A program made the translations under genes and the position numbers. From Streptomyces sp. NBC_00258 (GTDB taxonomy: Bacteria; Actinomycetota; Actinomycetes; Streptomycetales; Streptomycetaceae), in contig NZ_CP108081.1 of the NCBI RefSeq assembly GCF_036182465.1, positions 2,604,001-2,668,000 of the forward strand: a DNA stretch of 64,000 nucleotides. The letters run 5' to 3'. The notes under the pieces are model-generated. The model saw nothing but the letters and a program-made list of their open reading frames with translations, did not search any database and was not told where the DNA came from. Shown in pieces: positions 30,290 through 39,579 of the stretch; within the stretch, counting starts at the first letter, position 1, and each line of letters opens with the position of its first letter.

Positions 30290-33200
30290 ATGCGCATTCA
30301 GGTACTCGGGCCGGTATGCGCCTGGCGGGACGGCACCCGCCTCGACCTCGGTTCGCCCCGGCGCCGCGCGGTTCTCGCCCTGCTCGCCGTGTCCCGTGGA
30401 CAGCAACTGCCCTTCTTCGGGCTCGCGGACGCGCTGTGGGGCGAGCGCCCGCCGGCGACCGCGTCGAACGTCGTCCAGACCCACATCAAGCACCTGCGCC
30501 ACCTGCTGGAGCCGGACCGGCCACCGCGCGCCCGCAGTGCGGTGCTCCCCCGGCTCGGCGACGGCTACGCGCTGCGCGTCCCGTACGACGCCATCGATCT
30601 GCTCCGGTTCAGGGACCTGGTCGCCGGGGCGGTGACCGTACGACGGGACGGGCGGCGCGGCGGCCAGGAGCGGGCCGCCGCCCTGCTGACCGACGCGCTC
30701 GGGATGTGGCAGCAACCGCCCCTGGCGGACCTGTCCTTCCTCTCCGCGCACCCGGTGGTCGTCGCGCTGGCGGACGAGCGCCGTGGGGTGGTCGCCCAGT
30801 ACGGCGAGGCCATGATCGCGGCGGGCAGAAGCGCCGACGCACTGCCCGTCCTGGAGGAGACCGCAGTGGCGCAGCCGCTGGACGAGGACGCCCAGGCCCG
30901 GCTCATCCGGGCGTACGAGGCCGTCGGTCGACGTGACCAGGCGGTCGCCGTCTACCGGCGGAGCCGCCGTCGACTGGCCGACGAACTCGGCGTCGACCCC
31001 GGACCCGCGCTGGCCGAGGCGTATGCCGCTCTGCTGCGCCACCGCTCCCGGCCTTCCGCTCCCGGCACCGGGCACGCTCCCGCCGGTGGCCCCGGCACGG
31101 CAAGCGCCGCCGAGTTGCCGGCGCAGGTGCCGGCCCACGTACCCCCGTACCCGCCCTCGGCGCACCGATTACCCGCGCAACTCCCCGCGGACGTACCCGA
31201 CTTCGCTGGCCGTGACCCGGAACTGTCCGCACTGGACCGGCTGCTGGCCGCGGCGGCGGACAGCCCGACCGCCGGGGCCGTCTCGGTCGTCTCGGGCACT
31301 GCCGGGGTGGGAAAGACCGCGCTGGCCGTGCACTGGGCGCACCGCACGCGGCACCGGTTCCCCGACGGCCAGCTCTACGTCAACCTGCGCGGCTACGACC
31401 CCGAGCGCCCCATGCCGCCCGGCGACGCCCTCGCTCGGTTCCTCACCGTCCTCGGGGTCCCGGGTGACGCGATCCCGCTCGACGTCGACGACCGCGCGAG
31501 CCGGTTCCGGACCGAACTGGCCGACCGGCGGATGCTGGTGGTCCTGGACAACGCCCTGTCCGAGGAGCAGGTCCGCCCGTTGCTTCCCGGCTCGCCGGCC
31601 TGTGCCGTCGTGGTCACCAGCCGGGACAGCCTCGCCGGACTGGTGGCTCTGCACGGCGCCCGCCGTATCGGTCTGGGCCCGCTCCCGCCGCCCGACGCGG
31701 TCGCCCTGCTGCGCGCACTCGTCGGTGCGCGTGTCAGCGCCGAGCCGGGGGCGGCCGCCACCCTGGCCGAACAGTGCGCACGTCTCCCGTTGGCGCTGCG
31801 GGTCGCTGCCGAACTCGCCGTCGCCCACCCGTCGTCGCGGCTGGCGGACCTGGTGGCGGAGCTGGCCGACCAGCAGCGGCGGCTCGACCTCCTGGACGCG
31901 GGCGGGGACCGGCGTGCGGCGGTGGAGGCGGTCTTCTCCTGGTCGTACGAGCGGCTCCCCGCCCCGGCCGCCCGCACCTTCCGTCTGCTGAGCCTGCACC
32001 CGGGGCCGGAGGCGGACGCCGATGCGGTCGCCGCGCTGCTCGGCGAAGCGCCGGGCGAAGCACAGACCCGTGTGCCAGGCGAGGGGCCGACCCATGCGCC
32101 GGGCGCCAAGCGGGACGCGGGACCCGGGCACGTGCCGGGGTCCCGGTCGGGACAGGTAGCGGGCAACCCGCCACGCCACGCGCCGGACGACACACCGGGC
32201 CGGACATCGGCGAGCGTGTCAGCTGTCCTACCGGGCGACGAGCCCGCGGACACCGGCGAGAGCCCCGCCCACGCCGCCGGGACCCTGGCGTTGCTGGCCC
32301 GTGCCCACCTCCTCCAGCCCGCCCGGCCGGGTCGGTTCGGCACGCACGACCTGCTGCGCGCCTATGCGTACCGCCTGACCCGTACGCATGACTCCGAGGC
32401 CGAACGGCAGGCCGCGCTGGTCCGTCTCTTCGACCACTACCTGAGCACGGCCGCGGCGGCCATGGACACGCTCTACCCGGCCGAGCGGCACCACAGGCCC
32501 GCCGTCGCCCCGCCCGTCCGTGTCTCGCCCGTCGTCGGCGACGCGGCCGCCGCCCGGACCTGGCTGGACGCCGAACGGCCGACGCTGGCAGCCGTCTGCG
32601 CGGTGGCCGCGGACCGCGGCAGTCCCCGGCACGCCGTCCGCCTGGCCGCTCTGCTGTTCCGGCATCTCGACTCCGGTCACCACACCGAGGCGCTGGAGAT
32701 CCACCGCCACGCCCTGCGGGCCGCCGAGACGATCGGCGACCTGGGCGGACAGGCCCACGCGCTGACCAACCTCGGGGTCGTGCACTGGCGGCTCGCCGAC
32801 TCGGGATCGGCCGAGGAACACCTCGTACGGGCCCTCGAACTGCACCACCGGACGGGCGATCGCGCGGGGCGGGCCAGGACCCTGTCCAACCTCGGCAACG
32901 TCCACTGGCGGCTGGGCAGCCTCCGCGACGCCGCGCACGACCATCAACAGGCCCTCGCCCTCTACCGGGAGACAGGCGACCAGGTGGGCCAGGCGCGCAC
33001 CCTCACGAACCTCGGCAACGTCTGTCTGCGGCTGGGCGAGTACGAGCAGGCGGCCGACCACCAACGGCAGGCCCTCGCCCTGCACGATCTGACCGGCGAC
33101 CGGATCGGCCGCGCCCGCACCCTCTCCCACCTCGGCAACGCCCTTCTGCGGCAGGGCCGTTCGGAGGCCGCGGCCGAGTGCCAGGAACAGGCCCTCGCGC

Positions 33201-33562
33201 TCTTCCGGCAGTTGGGGCACCACGGCGGCGAGGCGTACGCACTGTCCGGTCTGGGCGACATCCGGCTGGGGCAGGGCGAGTTCGAGGCCGCCGTCACCTG
33301 CCAGCGGCGAGCCCTCGAACTGTTCCGTGAGAACGGGGAGGGCTACGGAGAGGCGTCGGCGCTCAACGGCCTCGCCGAGGCGCTGCACGGCGGCGGCCGT
33401 CACGAGGAGGCGCTCGACCACCACTCCACCGCCGCGACGGTCGCGGCCGTCACCGGTGAACACGACCAGCTGGCACGGGCACACGCGGGCGCCGAGCGCG
33501 CCCGCCGGGCCCTGGAGCCGTGGGTGGCAGCCACCGCGTCGTCGACCACATCGGGGCCGTGA
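30290..33562 (+). CDS. AfsR/SARP-family regulator with NB-ARC ATPase and TPR domains, containing a TTA codon
   Basis: 1090 residues. An OmpR-type DNA-binding domain (1-95: IQVLGPVCAWRDG ... ASNVVQTHIKHLRHLLEPD) is followed by the bacterial transcriptional activator domain (about 100-245: LDEDAQARLIRAYEAVGRRDQAVAVYRRSRRRLADELGVDPGP), NB-ARC (about 305-590, Walker A SGTAGVGKT near 337), a Pro/Gly-rich insert of about 60 residues (GEAPGEAQTRVPGEGPTHAP...), and at least six TPRs (about 810-1060). GGGGAG lies just before the ATG. Codon 294 (31169-31171) is TTA, so full translation should need the bldA tRNA. Such activators switch on secondary-metabolite clusters, but none is visible in this window, so its target is unknown. 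Confidence 0.88.
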   Translation: MRIQVLGPVCAWRDGTRLDLGSPRRRAVLALLAVSRGQQLPFFGLADALWGERPPATASNVVQTHIKHLRHLLEPDRPPRARSAVLPRLGDGYALRVPYDAIDLLRFRDLVAGAVTVRRDGRRGGQERAAALLTDALGMWQQPPLADLSFLSAHPVVVALADERRGVVAQYGEAMIAAGRSADALPVLEETAVAQPLDEDAQARLIRAYEAVGRRDQAVAVYRRSRRRLADELGVDPGPALAEAYAALLRHRSRPSAPGTGHAPAGGPGTASAAELPAQVPAHVPPYPPSAHRLPAQLPADVPDFAGRDPELSALDRLLAAAADSPTAGAVSVVSGTAGVGKTALAVHWAHRTRHRFPDGQLYVNLRGYDPERPMPPGDALARFLTVLGVPGDAIPLDVDDRASRFRTELADRRMLVVLDNALSEEQVRPLLPGSPACAVVVTSRDSLAGLVALHGARRIGLGPLPPPDAVALLRALVGARVSAEPGAAATLAEQCARLPLALRVAAELAVAHPSSRLADLVAELADQQRRLDLLDAGGDRRAAVEAVFSWSYERLPAPAARTFRLLSLHPGPEADADAVAALLGEAPGEAQTRVPGEGPTHAPGAKRDAGPGHVPGSRSGQVAGNPPRHAPDDTPGRTSASVSAVLPGDEPADTGESPAHAAGTLALLARAHLLQPARPGRFGTHDLLRAYAYRLTRTHDSEAERQAALVRLFDHYLSTAAAAMDTLYPAERHHRPAVAPPVRVSPVVGDAAAARTWLDAERPTLAAVCAVAADRGSPRHAVRLAALLFRHLDSGHHTEALEIHRHALRAAETIGDLGGQAHALTNLGVVHWRLADSGSAEEHLVRALELHHRTGDRAGRARTLSNLGNVHWRLGSLRDAAHDHQQALALYRETGDQVGQARTLTNLGNVCLRLGEYEQAADHQRQALALHDLTGDRIGRARTLSHLGNALLRQGRSEAAAECQEQALALFRQLGHHGGEAYALSGLGDIRLGQGEFEAAVTCQRRALELFRENGEGYGEASALNGLAEALHGGGRHEEALDHHSTAATVAAVTGEHDQLARAHAGAERARRALEPWVAATASSTTSGP

Positions 33563-33728
33563 ACCCGCGGGGCCCCCGCCGTTCGGCCGTTCAACCACCG
33601 TCCAGTGGATGTCCAGTCCCGCCCCATAGCTTGCCGTCGCCGCCTGTCGATCCGGCCTGCCGGACCAGGTGGCAACACCTCTGCCACAGCGCGCGCTCGC
33701 GCTCACGCCGACCGAGAGGGAAGTAGTG

Positions 33729-34589
33729 ATGAAAGCAGGGCTCAAGAAGAGAATGGCCGCGGCGGTCGCGACCGCGTCCGCCATGGCGGCACTCGTCGTG
33801 GCGACGCCGGGCACCAGCCACGCGGCGCCGCCCCGCCTGCTGGCGTTCGGCATCACGGACGACGGTACGCGGATGGCCGCGTTCAACACCGACGACCCCG
33901 GCACGCTCAACTGGTTCAAGCGCATCGACGGGCTCGTCGGCGACACCGCCGTCATCGGGCTCGACTTCCGCGTACAGAACGGACTGCTGTACATGGTCGG
34001 CAACAAGGGCGGCATCTACACGGTCCAGATCCCGCCCGCGGTCCCGAACCCGCTGCTCACCAAGGTCTCGCAGCTCAGTGTTCCACTGCAGGGCACGAAC
34101 TTCGGTGTCGACTTCAACCCCGCCGCCGACCGGTTGCGGATCATCAGTGACACCGGTCAGAACCTGGCGCACAACCTCGCCAACAGCAGCACCGCCACGA
34201 ACACCCCGCTGACCACGGACGGGGCGACGACCCACGGTGTCACCGGAGCGGCCTACACCAACAACGACCTGAACTCGGCCACCGCGACGACGCTGTTCGA
34301 CATCAACGCGACCTCGGACCAGGTCGTCATCCAGTCGCCACCCGCCAACGGCCTGCTGGTCCCGACCGGCTCACTCGGCTTCGACGCCGGTGTCAACACC
34401 GGCTTCGACATCTTCAGCGATCTGAGCGCCGGCAAGACGATCTCGAACACGGCCTTCGCCACCCTTACCCCGGCCGGTGCCTCGACGTCGACGTTCTACA
34501 CCGTCGACGTGCTCACCGGAGCCACGACCAGTGTGGACCAGTTCCCCGTATCCATCACCGACGTCGCCGTCTCGCTCGACATGAGCTGA
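33729..34589 (+). CDS. Secreted DUF4394 protein
   Basis: 286 residues from the ATG at 33729. A signal peptide (KAGLKKRMAAAVATASAMAALVVATPGTSHAA) leads into a domain with repeating units: LLAFGITDDGTRMAAFNTDDPGTLNW, VIGLDFRVQNGLLYMVGNKGGIYTV, NFGVDFNPAADRLRIISDTGQNLAHN. This is the DUF4394 pattern, a predicted beta-propeller-like extracellular protein with no assigned reaction. It follows the AfsR-like gene on the same strand after 166 nt and is likely transcribed separately. It is convergent with the NlpC/P60 gene through a strong shared hairpin. Confidence 0.82.
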   Translation: MKAGLKKRMAAAVATASAMAALVVATPGTSHAAPPRLLAFGITDDGTRMAAFNTDDPGTLNWFKRIDGLVGDTAVIGLDFRVQNGLLYMVGNKGGIYTVQIPPAVPNPLLTKVSQLSVPLQGTNFGVDFNPAADRLRIISDTGQNLAHNLANSSTATNTPLTTDGATTHGVTGAAYTNNDLNSATATTLFDINATSDQVVIQSPPANGLLVPTGSLGFDAGVNTGFDIFSDLSAGKTISNTAFATLTPAGASTSTFYTVDVLTGATTSVDQFPVSITDVAVSLDMS

Positions 34590-34628
34590 CACTTTCGCAG
34601 ACCTGCCGTCTCCGGAACCAGACGATCA

Positions 34629-34673
34629 GAGGCCGTATCGGGCGGCGCCTCGCGCGCGCACCGATACGGCCTC
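34629..34673. terminator. Strong bidirectional terminator hairpin
   Basis: A perfect 13-bp inverted repeat GAGGCCGTATCGG ... CCGATACGGCCTC with a 19-nt GC-rich loop lies in the 93-nt gap between two convergent genes. Confidence 0.75.
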
Positions 34674-34682
34674 CGGGTCGGG

Positions 34683-36227
34683 TCAGGCAGGCCGGATCAC
34701 GCTGTGGATCGCCGGTTCCCCGGCCCAGTGGATCGACTCCTCGCGGATGGCCGCGCCCGGGCTCGGCGCGTGGACCATCATGCCGTTGCCGCTGTAGATG
34801 CCGACATGGCCGACGTGCCCGTGGAAGAGGATCAGGTCGCCGAGACGGATGTCGGAGAGGGGGACGGCCATACCGGCGGTCGCCTGATCGTTCACGGTAC
34901 GCGGGAGTGCGACCCCGGCCGCCTTCCAGGCCGCCTGGGTGAGGCTGGAGCAATCGTACGAGCCCGGCCCCATCGCTCCCCACACACAGGGCTTGCCGAT
35001 CTGCCCACGGGCGAACTCGACCGCTGTCGCCGCCTTCCCGCCGTATCCCGGGGTCGATCCGCCGAACCCCGGGGTCGATCCGCCGTACCCCGGGGTGGCA
35101 GCGCCGTAGCCGGGGTTCGAAACGCCGTATCCCGGATTCGCAGCACCGTCCGAACCGATGGGCAGGCCCGTGCCGATCGGCGTACGGACGTCGATGGACG
35201 GAGCCATACCGAACGACAGGTCCGGGCCCATCGGCAGATCCATGCCGATCGACGGAACCGGAGCGATCGACGGAGCCGGAGCAGCGGGCAGACCCATGCC
35301 GAGCGTCAGGTCCGGGCCGCCCAGGGCGTCGACGGACAGCCCCGTGCCGAAACCGGCCGACTGCGGCTGTGACTGCCACCATTCGGCCTCGGCCTGGCGG
35401 TAGCCCTGTCCCTCGGTGGTGGCCCAGGCGGTCTCCGTCCGCGGGGGTTCGATGGCCGCCACCGGCGTGCTCCGCCGGGCGGTGTGCGCGGACAGCAGTT
35501 CACGGGCCTTCGCGAGCTTGCTCTGGTTCCGCTGCTTGGAGGTCTTCAGCGACTGCCGCGGATCGGCGACCAGCGCGGGCATGACCTCGGTGGCCTCCTC
35601 ACGCGGCTGCGGCACGGCCGGCAGCGCGGCGATCGGACCGGCCGTCAACTCCGCCACGGGCCGCGCGGCTGTCGCGGCGCCGGGTCCGGCGGTCAGCTCC
35701 AGGAGGGGTTTGCCCGGCGCTTCCAGCGCGCGGTCGGACGACCGGTCCGCCGGACGCCCACCGGGGCTCTTGGGCCGGGTCCCCGTCTGGTCGCGGTCCG
35801 GCATTCTGTCGGGCGGCAGCACGGCGGGGACGAGGGGCCCCAGTTGCGAGCGCCCGACGTCGAACCACTGCTTGGCACGATCACTCAGGGCAGGGGCGGC
35901 GGCGACCGTGTCGGCGCGCCCACGCCCGGTGTCGGGCCCGGGCGTCACACGCTCACGCGACCGCCCCGAGCTCATCGCCCGGGTCGCGTTGTAGTTCCCG
36001 CTGACGGTCTCGGCCTGGTCGTAGAGGCTGCTGATCCGCTGCTGGACCTCTTCGCGACTCGGCCCCTCGTCTCCTCTTTCGGGCGAGGAGCCGCCTGCCG
36101 AGGAGTACAGGTCCACTGAGGTGGCGGCCGCCGTCGCGAGGGCGGGCCGGGGTATGCCCGGGAGGTTGCTGCCTCCGGGGCGCGGGGTTCGTTCCGGCGC
36201 GATGGGAGCCGTACTCCTTCCGTGCAC
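34683..36227 (-). CDS. NlpC/P60 (C40) cell-wall peptidase with Gly-Tyr-Gly repeats
   Basis: 514 residues from a GTG at 36227, but the start is doubtful. The C-terminal 120 residues are NlpC/P60: YDCSSLTQAAWKAAG (catalytic Cys), HVGHVGIYSGNGMMVHAP (His). It should cut the gamma-D-Glu to diamino acid bond of peptidoglycan stem peptides. The N-terminal half (SREEVQQRISSLYDQAETVSGNYNATRAM) is coiled-coil-like. In between are Pro/Met/Gly-rich stretches, including five tandem PGYGG/V units just before the catalytic domain. The N-terminus is unusual: only ALATAAATSVDLYSS resembles the end of a signal peptide, and an AAGGAG at about 36211 is followed by no start codon in this frame. A misassigned start or an N-terminal frameshift is possible. 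Confidence 0.78.
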   Translation of the reverse strand: MHGRSTAPIAPERTPRPGGSNLPGIPRPALATAAATSVDLYSSAGGSSPERGDEGPSREEVQQRISSLYDQAETVSGNYNATRAMSSGRSRERVTPGPDTGRGRADTVAAAPALSDRAKQWFDVGRSQLGPLVPAVLPPDRMPDRDQTGTRPKSPGGRPADRSSDRALEAPGKPLLELTAGPGAATAARPVAELTAGPIAALPAVPQPREEATEVMPALVADPRQSLKTSKQRNQSKLAKARELLSAHTARRSTPVAAIEPPRTETAWATTEGQGYRQAEAEWWQSQPQSAGFGTGLSVDALGGPDLTLGMGLPAAPAPSIAPVPSIGMDLPMGPDLSFGMAPSIDVRTPIGTGLPIGSDGAANPGYGVSNPGYGAATPGYGGSTPGFGGSTPGYGGKAATAVEFARGQIGKPCVWGAMGPGSYDCSSLTQAAWKAAGVALPRTVNDQATAGMAVPLSDIRLGDLILFHGHVGHVGIYSGNGMMVHAPSPGAAIREESIHWAGEPAIHSVIRPA

Positions 36228-36575
36228 CGCCTACCGAGTTAGCTGTCGGGTTCGGGCGAGGAATCCGGAAGGTATGCCCTACGGCCCTTGCCCTGTCGGG
36301 CGGTTGGGCCGATTCACCCCAAAGTTCGGTTGGGTCCCCGGTTCCGGCTGCCGCGAGGGGCACCGGATTCGGCGGAGGCCGCGCGACCCGGCGAGGTTCA
36401 CCGGAGGGAGTCGTGCGTCCTGTCCGTCAACTTAGCCAACATGTGCACCTCGTGTGAAGATTGAAGTGCGAAGTGTCCGATATATAACTGTGACCTTCGT
36501 CGTACCGGGTCGAGACATCGCCGGACTTCGGCGACTTCTCACGGTTCGCCACTTCAGCCACTTCCCCTACTCCGG
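36228..36575. other. 348-nt intergenic region between NlpC/P60 and GH95-like genes
   Basis: This must contain the NlpC/P60 promoter. An unusually AT-rich patch GTCCGATATATAACTGTGAC lies near 36476-36495, which is conspicuous in this GC-rich DNA. No convincing gene was seen; a seven-codon ORF at 36440 is not supported. Confidence 0.4.
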
Positions 36576-39455
36576 CTACTCCTCCAGCGAGAGGGCGAAC
36601 ACATGGGCCCTGGCCGGACCGGAAGGCGCGGTCAGCGTGATCGCGGTGACCCGCCTGCTCGCGTCGAGGTCGATCACCTGGTGGAAGAGGGCCGCCTTGG
36701 TGGCCAACGGCCCGGTGCGCGTGTGGATCTGGCCGGTGGTCACCGCCTCGGTCTCGCCGTACTCGGGGCCGGAGGCCAGCCAGTTGGTGAGCGCGAACGA
36801 CGCGGCCTCGCTCGTTCCGTCGGCGTACCGGACCACCGCGGGGACGGTCACGGCGGCCGTGTCGCCCGCGCCGAGCACGTGCAGCTTGGTGAACGCACGT
36901 TGTGCGCCCTGCGGGACGGCGATCTCCTGCCCGGCCGCCACGAGGTTGTTGTTCGTTCCCTCGCTGCCGTTGGTGAAGAGGAAGGCGATCCCGTTGTCCG
37001 TCGTCTGCCCGGTCTGGGGGAGTTGGGCCATGGGGTACGTACGGCCGGTGCCGTCGAAGTCCCCGTCGCCGTAGTACATCTCGGTGGTGATGCCGTCGTT
37101 GTCGAAGTGTCCGGTGAGATCGAGCTGGGTGACGGTTCCGCTCTGCGGCGGTTCCGGCAGCCCCCACGGGTCGGCCGGCACGGTCACCTTCACCGGGGCG
37201 ATCCTCAGGTCCGGCCGCGAGCCGGCGGGGTGGATCACCGCCTCCGCGTCGCGGGCCAGGTCGAGTTCGACGACGCCGTCGCCCAGGTCGCGCCAGGCTG
37301 GTGCGGGGCCGCCGACCCCGGAGACCGCGAGTCGCCCGCGCACGGAGTGGCGTACCCGGCACGGCTCCCCCGCGAGGCTGCGTACGCGGACCCAACGGGT
37401 GGCGCCGGCCCGGCGGACCGCACTGACCAGGAACGCGCCCTGGGTGCGGAAGTCGTGCAGCGTGACGTCCCGCCAGGCACCCGGGACGGCCGGGAAGACG
37501 CGGATCGTGTCGCCCCAGCTCTGGCAGAGCATGTCGTGCAGGCTCTGCGCGGCGGACAGCGGTGTCTCGATGACCGGACCGGCCTCGTAGTACATGGTGT
37601 TGGGCTGTACGAATCGGTCGACCAGCTCCCGTAAGTACGTCAGCGCGTCGTCGCCCCGGCCCATCTGGGCGGTGATCGAGGCGGCGCCGGTGAAGCTGTA
37701 GCCGCGCAGGGCGCCCTCGAAGCCGATCCAGTGGTTCAGCGACCGTTCGATCAGGTCGCGGTGCTCGGGCTGTTCCCAGTTGACCGAGTGGAGCGGGTAG
37801 ACGGAGAGCATGTGGGAGTAGTGCCGGTGGGACTTGGCGAAGGGGACGCCGGCGCCGATCATGAAGCCGTTCTCGTCCACCGGGTAGTCGGTCAGCTTCT
37901 CCAGCACCTCGCGCCACTTGGGCGCCAGCTCGTCCCGTACGCCGAGCAGGTCCGTGGTCTCCAGCAGGGTCGTGCAGCTCCAACGCAACAGCGCCAGGTC
38001 GTAGTTGCAGTCGGGGGCGTTGCCGTACTCGGGCGAGTGGGTCGGCGGCAGATGCAGCCTGCCGTCGTCGCCCTCGTACAGGAAGTGCAGGTAGTAGTTG
38101 GTGCTTCGGCGCAGCAGCGGGTACAGGACGTCCTCCAGGATGCCCCGGTCCATGGTGTGCCGGTAGGTCAGCCAGACGTTGTGCAGCGCCCAGGGCAGGT
38201 TGCCGAGTTCCGGGTTGGCGCCGATGCCCGGGACGGCGACGGTGCCGCTGGTGTCGCAGATGGCGTCGGTGGCGCGGCGCAGGCCCGCCGAGTCGGACCG
38301 GTACTCGGGGCGCAGGCCGCCGATGAGTGTGTCGGTGTTCTCGGCGAGGGTGTGCGGAACGGCGTCCAGTTCGAGGTGGTTGGAGCCGTGCACCGCCCAG
38401 TACTCCAGCTGGACGTTGAGGTTCCACCACACCGCGGGCCAGGGCGTGGACTCCAGCCAGGGTCCGGTGGTCGCCATGATCGGCGCGTCCTCGCGGGCGG
38501 CGGAGGCGAGCTTGTAGAGCTGGATCCAGTAGAAGCTCTGCAGCATCTCGTCGGGGACGGAGAGGAAGCTCTTGCGGTAGAAGCGGTGCCACCACGCGCG
38601 ATGGGTGCGCAGCAGGCTGGAGACGGGCAGCGCCGATGCCTTGCGGACCGCGGATCTCGCCCGGCCCTCGGCGTCGGTGCCGGGATGGGAGTGGGCGACG
38701 GCCAGGACGTATGCACGTTCGTCTCCGTGTCGGCGTTCCCGGTGGGCGGTGACGGTCCGGCCGCCCGCGACCAGTGACTGGACGACGACGCCCGTGCCGT
38801 CCGGTTCGCGTGTGGTCACCGGAGCGGGGTTGGGCTCCAGGCCCGCCGGAGGGTCCTCCCGGACGATGCGCGGGCTGACGGCGGGCGAGGGGGCGAACTC
38901 CCAGCGGAAGTCGCGTTCGCCCGCGCTCGGGCGTGCGGTGACGAGCAGCAGCGTCCGGTCGTTGTGGACCAGTGCGCGCAGTGCGATGGTGCCCTTGTCC
39001 GTGGTGACCGTTCCGCTGACCTCGGCGTTCCACAGGTCCAGCCGCAGGTCGGCGCCGGTGATGGCGCCGACGGGGTGCAGGCGGAGGTTGCCGACCGGGA
39101 GGCGGGCCACGCCCCAGTTGTGGCCGAACTCCGGCCGGTGGTCCTGCACTTCGCTGTGGTGCACGGTGAAGCGCAGGGCGTTGGTCCCGGGTTCCTCGTG
39201 GACGATCGAGCCGAGCAGTCCGTTGCCGAGGAACGGCCCCTCGTACCAGGCGCGCGGCAGTCGCTTCCAGCGCGGGTCCTGTCCGGCGAGGAAGTCCCGC
39301 CATTCGCGGTCCGTGCGCATGCCGGTCAGCGCCTCGGGGCCGACGACCGGGCCCTGTTGGGCCGACGCCGGTTCCGCGACGCCCATTCCGGTCGCCGCTC
39401 CGCCGGCCGCGCTCGCGGCGACGCGGCCCAGGAATCCCCGCCTGCTGACACCCAT
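36576..39455 (-). CDS. Tat-secreted GH95-like glycoside hydrolase, containing a TTA codon
   Basis: 959 residues from the ATG at 39455 (GGGAG 6 nt upstream; an ATG at 39458 is adjacent). MGVSRRGFLGRVAASAAGG is a twin-arginine signal. The N-terminal beta-domain (ALPRAWYEGPFLGNGLLGSIVHEE-type stretch near residues 65-90) and the helical barrel (PTHSPEYGNAPDCNYDLALLRW near 480; FIGAGVPFAKSHRHYSHMLSVYPLH-like stretch) resemble GH95 alpha-L-fucosidase/galactosidase proteins. About 200 C-terminal residues (LDLTGHFDNDGITTEMYYGDGDFDGTG ...) form an extra beta-sandwich, likely carbohydrate-binding. Codon 608 (37632-37634) is TTA, implying bldA dependence. Two TCATC-C-GATGA-like operators lie upstream, and the LacI gene behind them is on the same strand. 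The exact family is inferred; GH65-like is an alternative. Confidence 0.7.
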   Translation of the reverse strand: MGVSRRGFLGRVAASAAGGAATGMGVAEPASAQQGPVVGPEALTGMRTDREWRDFLAGQDPRWKRLPRAWYEGPFLGNGLLGSIVHEEPGTNALRFTVHHSEVQDHRPEFGHNWGVARLPVGNLRLHPVGAITGADLRLDLWNAEVSGTVTTDKGTIALRALVHNDRTLLLVTARPSAGERDFRWEFAPSPAVSPRIVREDPPAGLEPNPAPVTTREPDGTGVVVQSLVAGGRTVTAHRERRHGDERAYVLAVAHSHPGTDAEGRARSAVRKASALPVSSLLRTHRAWWHRFYRKSFLSVPDEMLQSFYWIQLYKLASAAREDAPIMATTGPWLESTPWPAVWWNLNVQLEYWAVHGSNHLELDAVPHTLAENTDTLIGGLRPEYRSDSAGLRRATDAICDTSGTVAVPGIGANPELGNLPWALHNVWLTYRHTMDRGILEDVLYPLLRRSTNYYLHFLYEGDDGRLHLPPTHSPEYGNAPDCNYDLALLRWSCTTLLETTDLLGVRDELAPKWREVLEKLTDYPVDENGFMIGAGVPFAKSHRHYSHMLSVYPLHSVNWEQPEHRDLIERSLNHWIGFEGALRGYSFTGAASITAQMGRGDDALTYLRELVDRFVQPNTMYYEAGPVIETPLSAAQSLHDMLCQSWGDTIRVFPAVPGAWRDVTLHDFRTQGAFLVSAVRRAGATRWVRVRSLAGEPCRVRHSVRGRLAVSGVGGPAPAWRDLGDGVVELDLARDAEAVIHPAGSRPDLRIAPVKVTVPADPWGLPEPPQSGTVTQLDLTGHFDNDGITTEMYYGDGDFDGTGRTYPMAQLPQTGQTTDNGIAFLFTNGSEGTNNNLVAAGQEIAVPQGAQRAFTKLHVLGAGDTAAVTVPAVVRYADGTSEAASFALTNWLASGPEYGETEAVTTGQIHTRTGPLATKAALFHQVIDLDASRRVTAITLTAPSGPARAHVFALSLEE

Positions 39456-39478
39456 CATCGACTCCCGTCCCGCCACAT

Positions 39479-39489
39479 TGATCCGATGA
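39479..39489. promoter_or_regulatory. TCATCSGATGA-type operator, copy 1
   Basis: TGATCCGATGA, one mismatch from the palindrome TCATCCGATGA, 23 nt before the GH95-like start. Confidence 0.55.
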
Positions 39490-39554
39490 CTTGGTTGAAT
39501 GCGAGGGTAGGAAGTAGCCAATGAGGCGTCAATACACCTCACACACTCAGCTGT

Positions 39555-39565
39555 TCATCCGATGA
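39555..39565. promoter_or_regulatory. TCATCSGATGA operator, copy 2
   Basis: TCATCCGATGA, a perfect palindrome between the LacI stop and the GH95-like gene, 76 bp from copy 1. This spacing is close to seven helical turns. Confidence 0.6.
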
Positions 39566-39579
39566 CTGGCGAAGACCAC

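Noticed and set aside
30290..36227. A secondary-metabolite gene cluster around the AfsR-like regulator
   Set aside because: The neighbours are a DUF4394 protein, a wall peptidase and a GST-like enzyme; no synthase or tailoring genes are present.
36440..36463. Seven-codon ORF MCTSCED as a possible cysteine leader
   Set aside because: No HIDL.RV core, no ribosome site and no downstream sulfur gene on that strand.
36427..39303. A 958-residue minus-strand frame over the GH95-like gene
   Set aside because: Low-complexity composition typical of a frame-shifted shadow; the real gene has a Tat signal, a ribosome site and family motifs.
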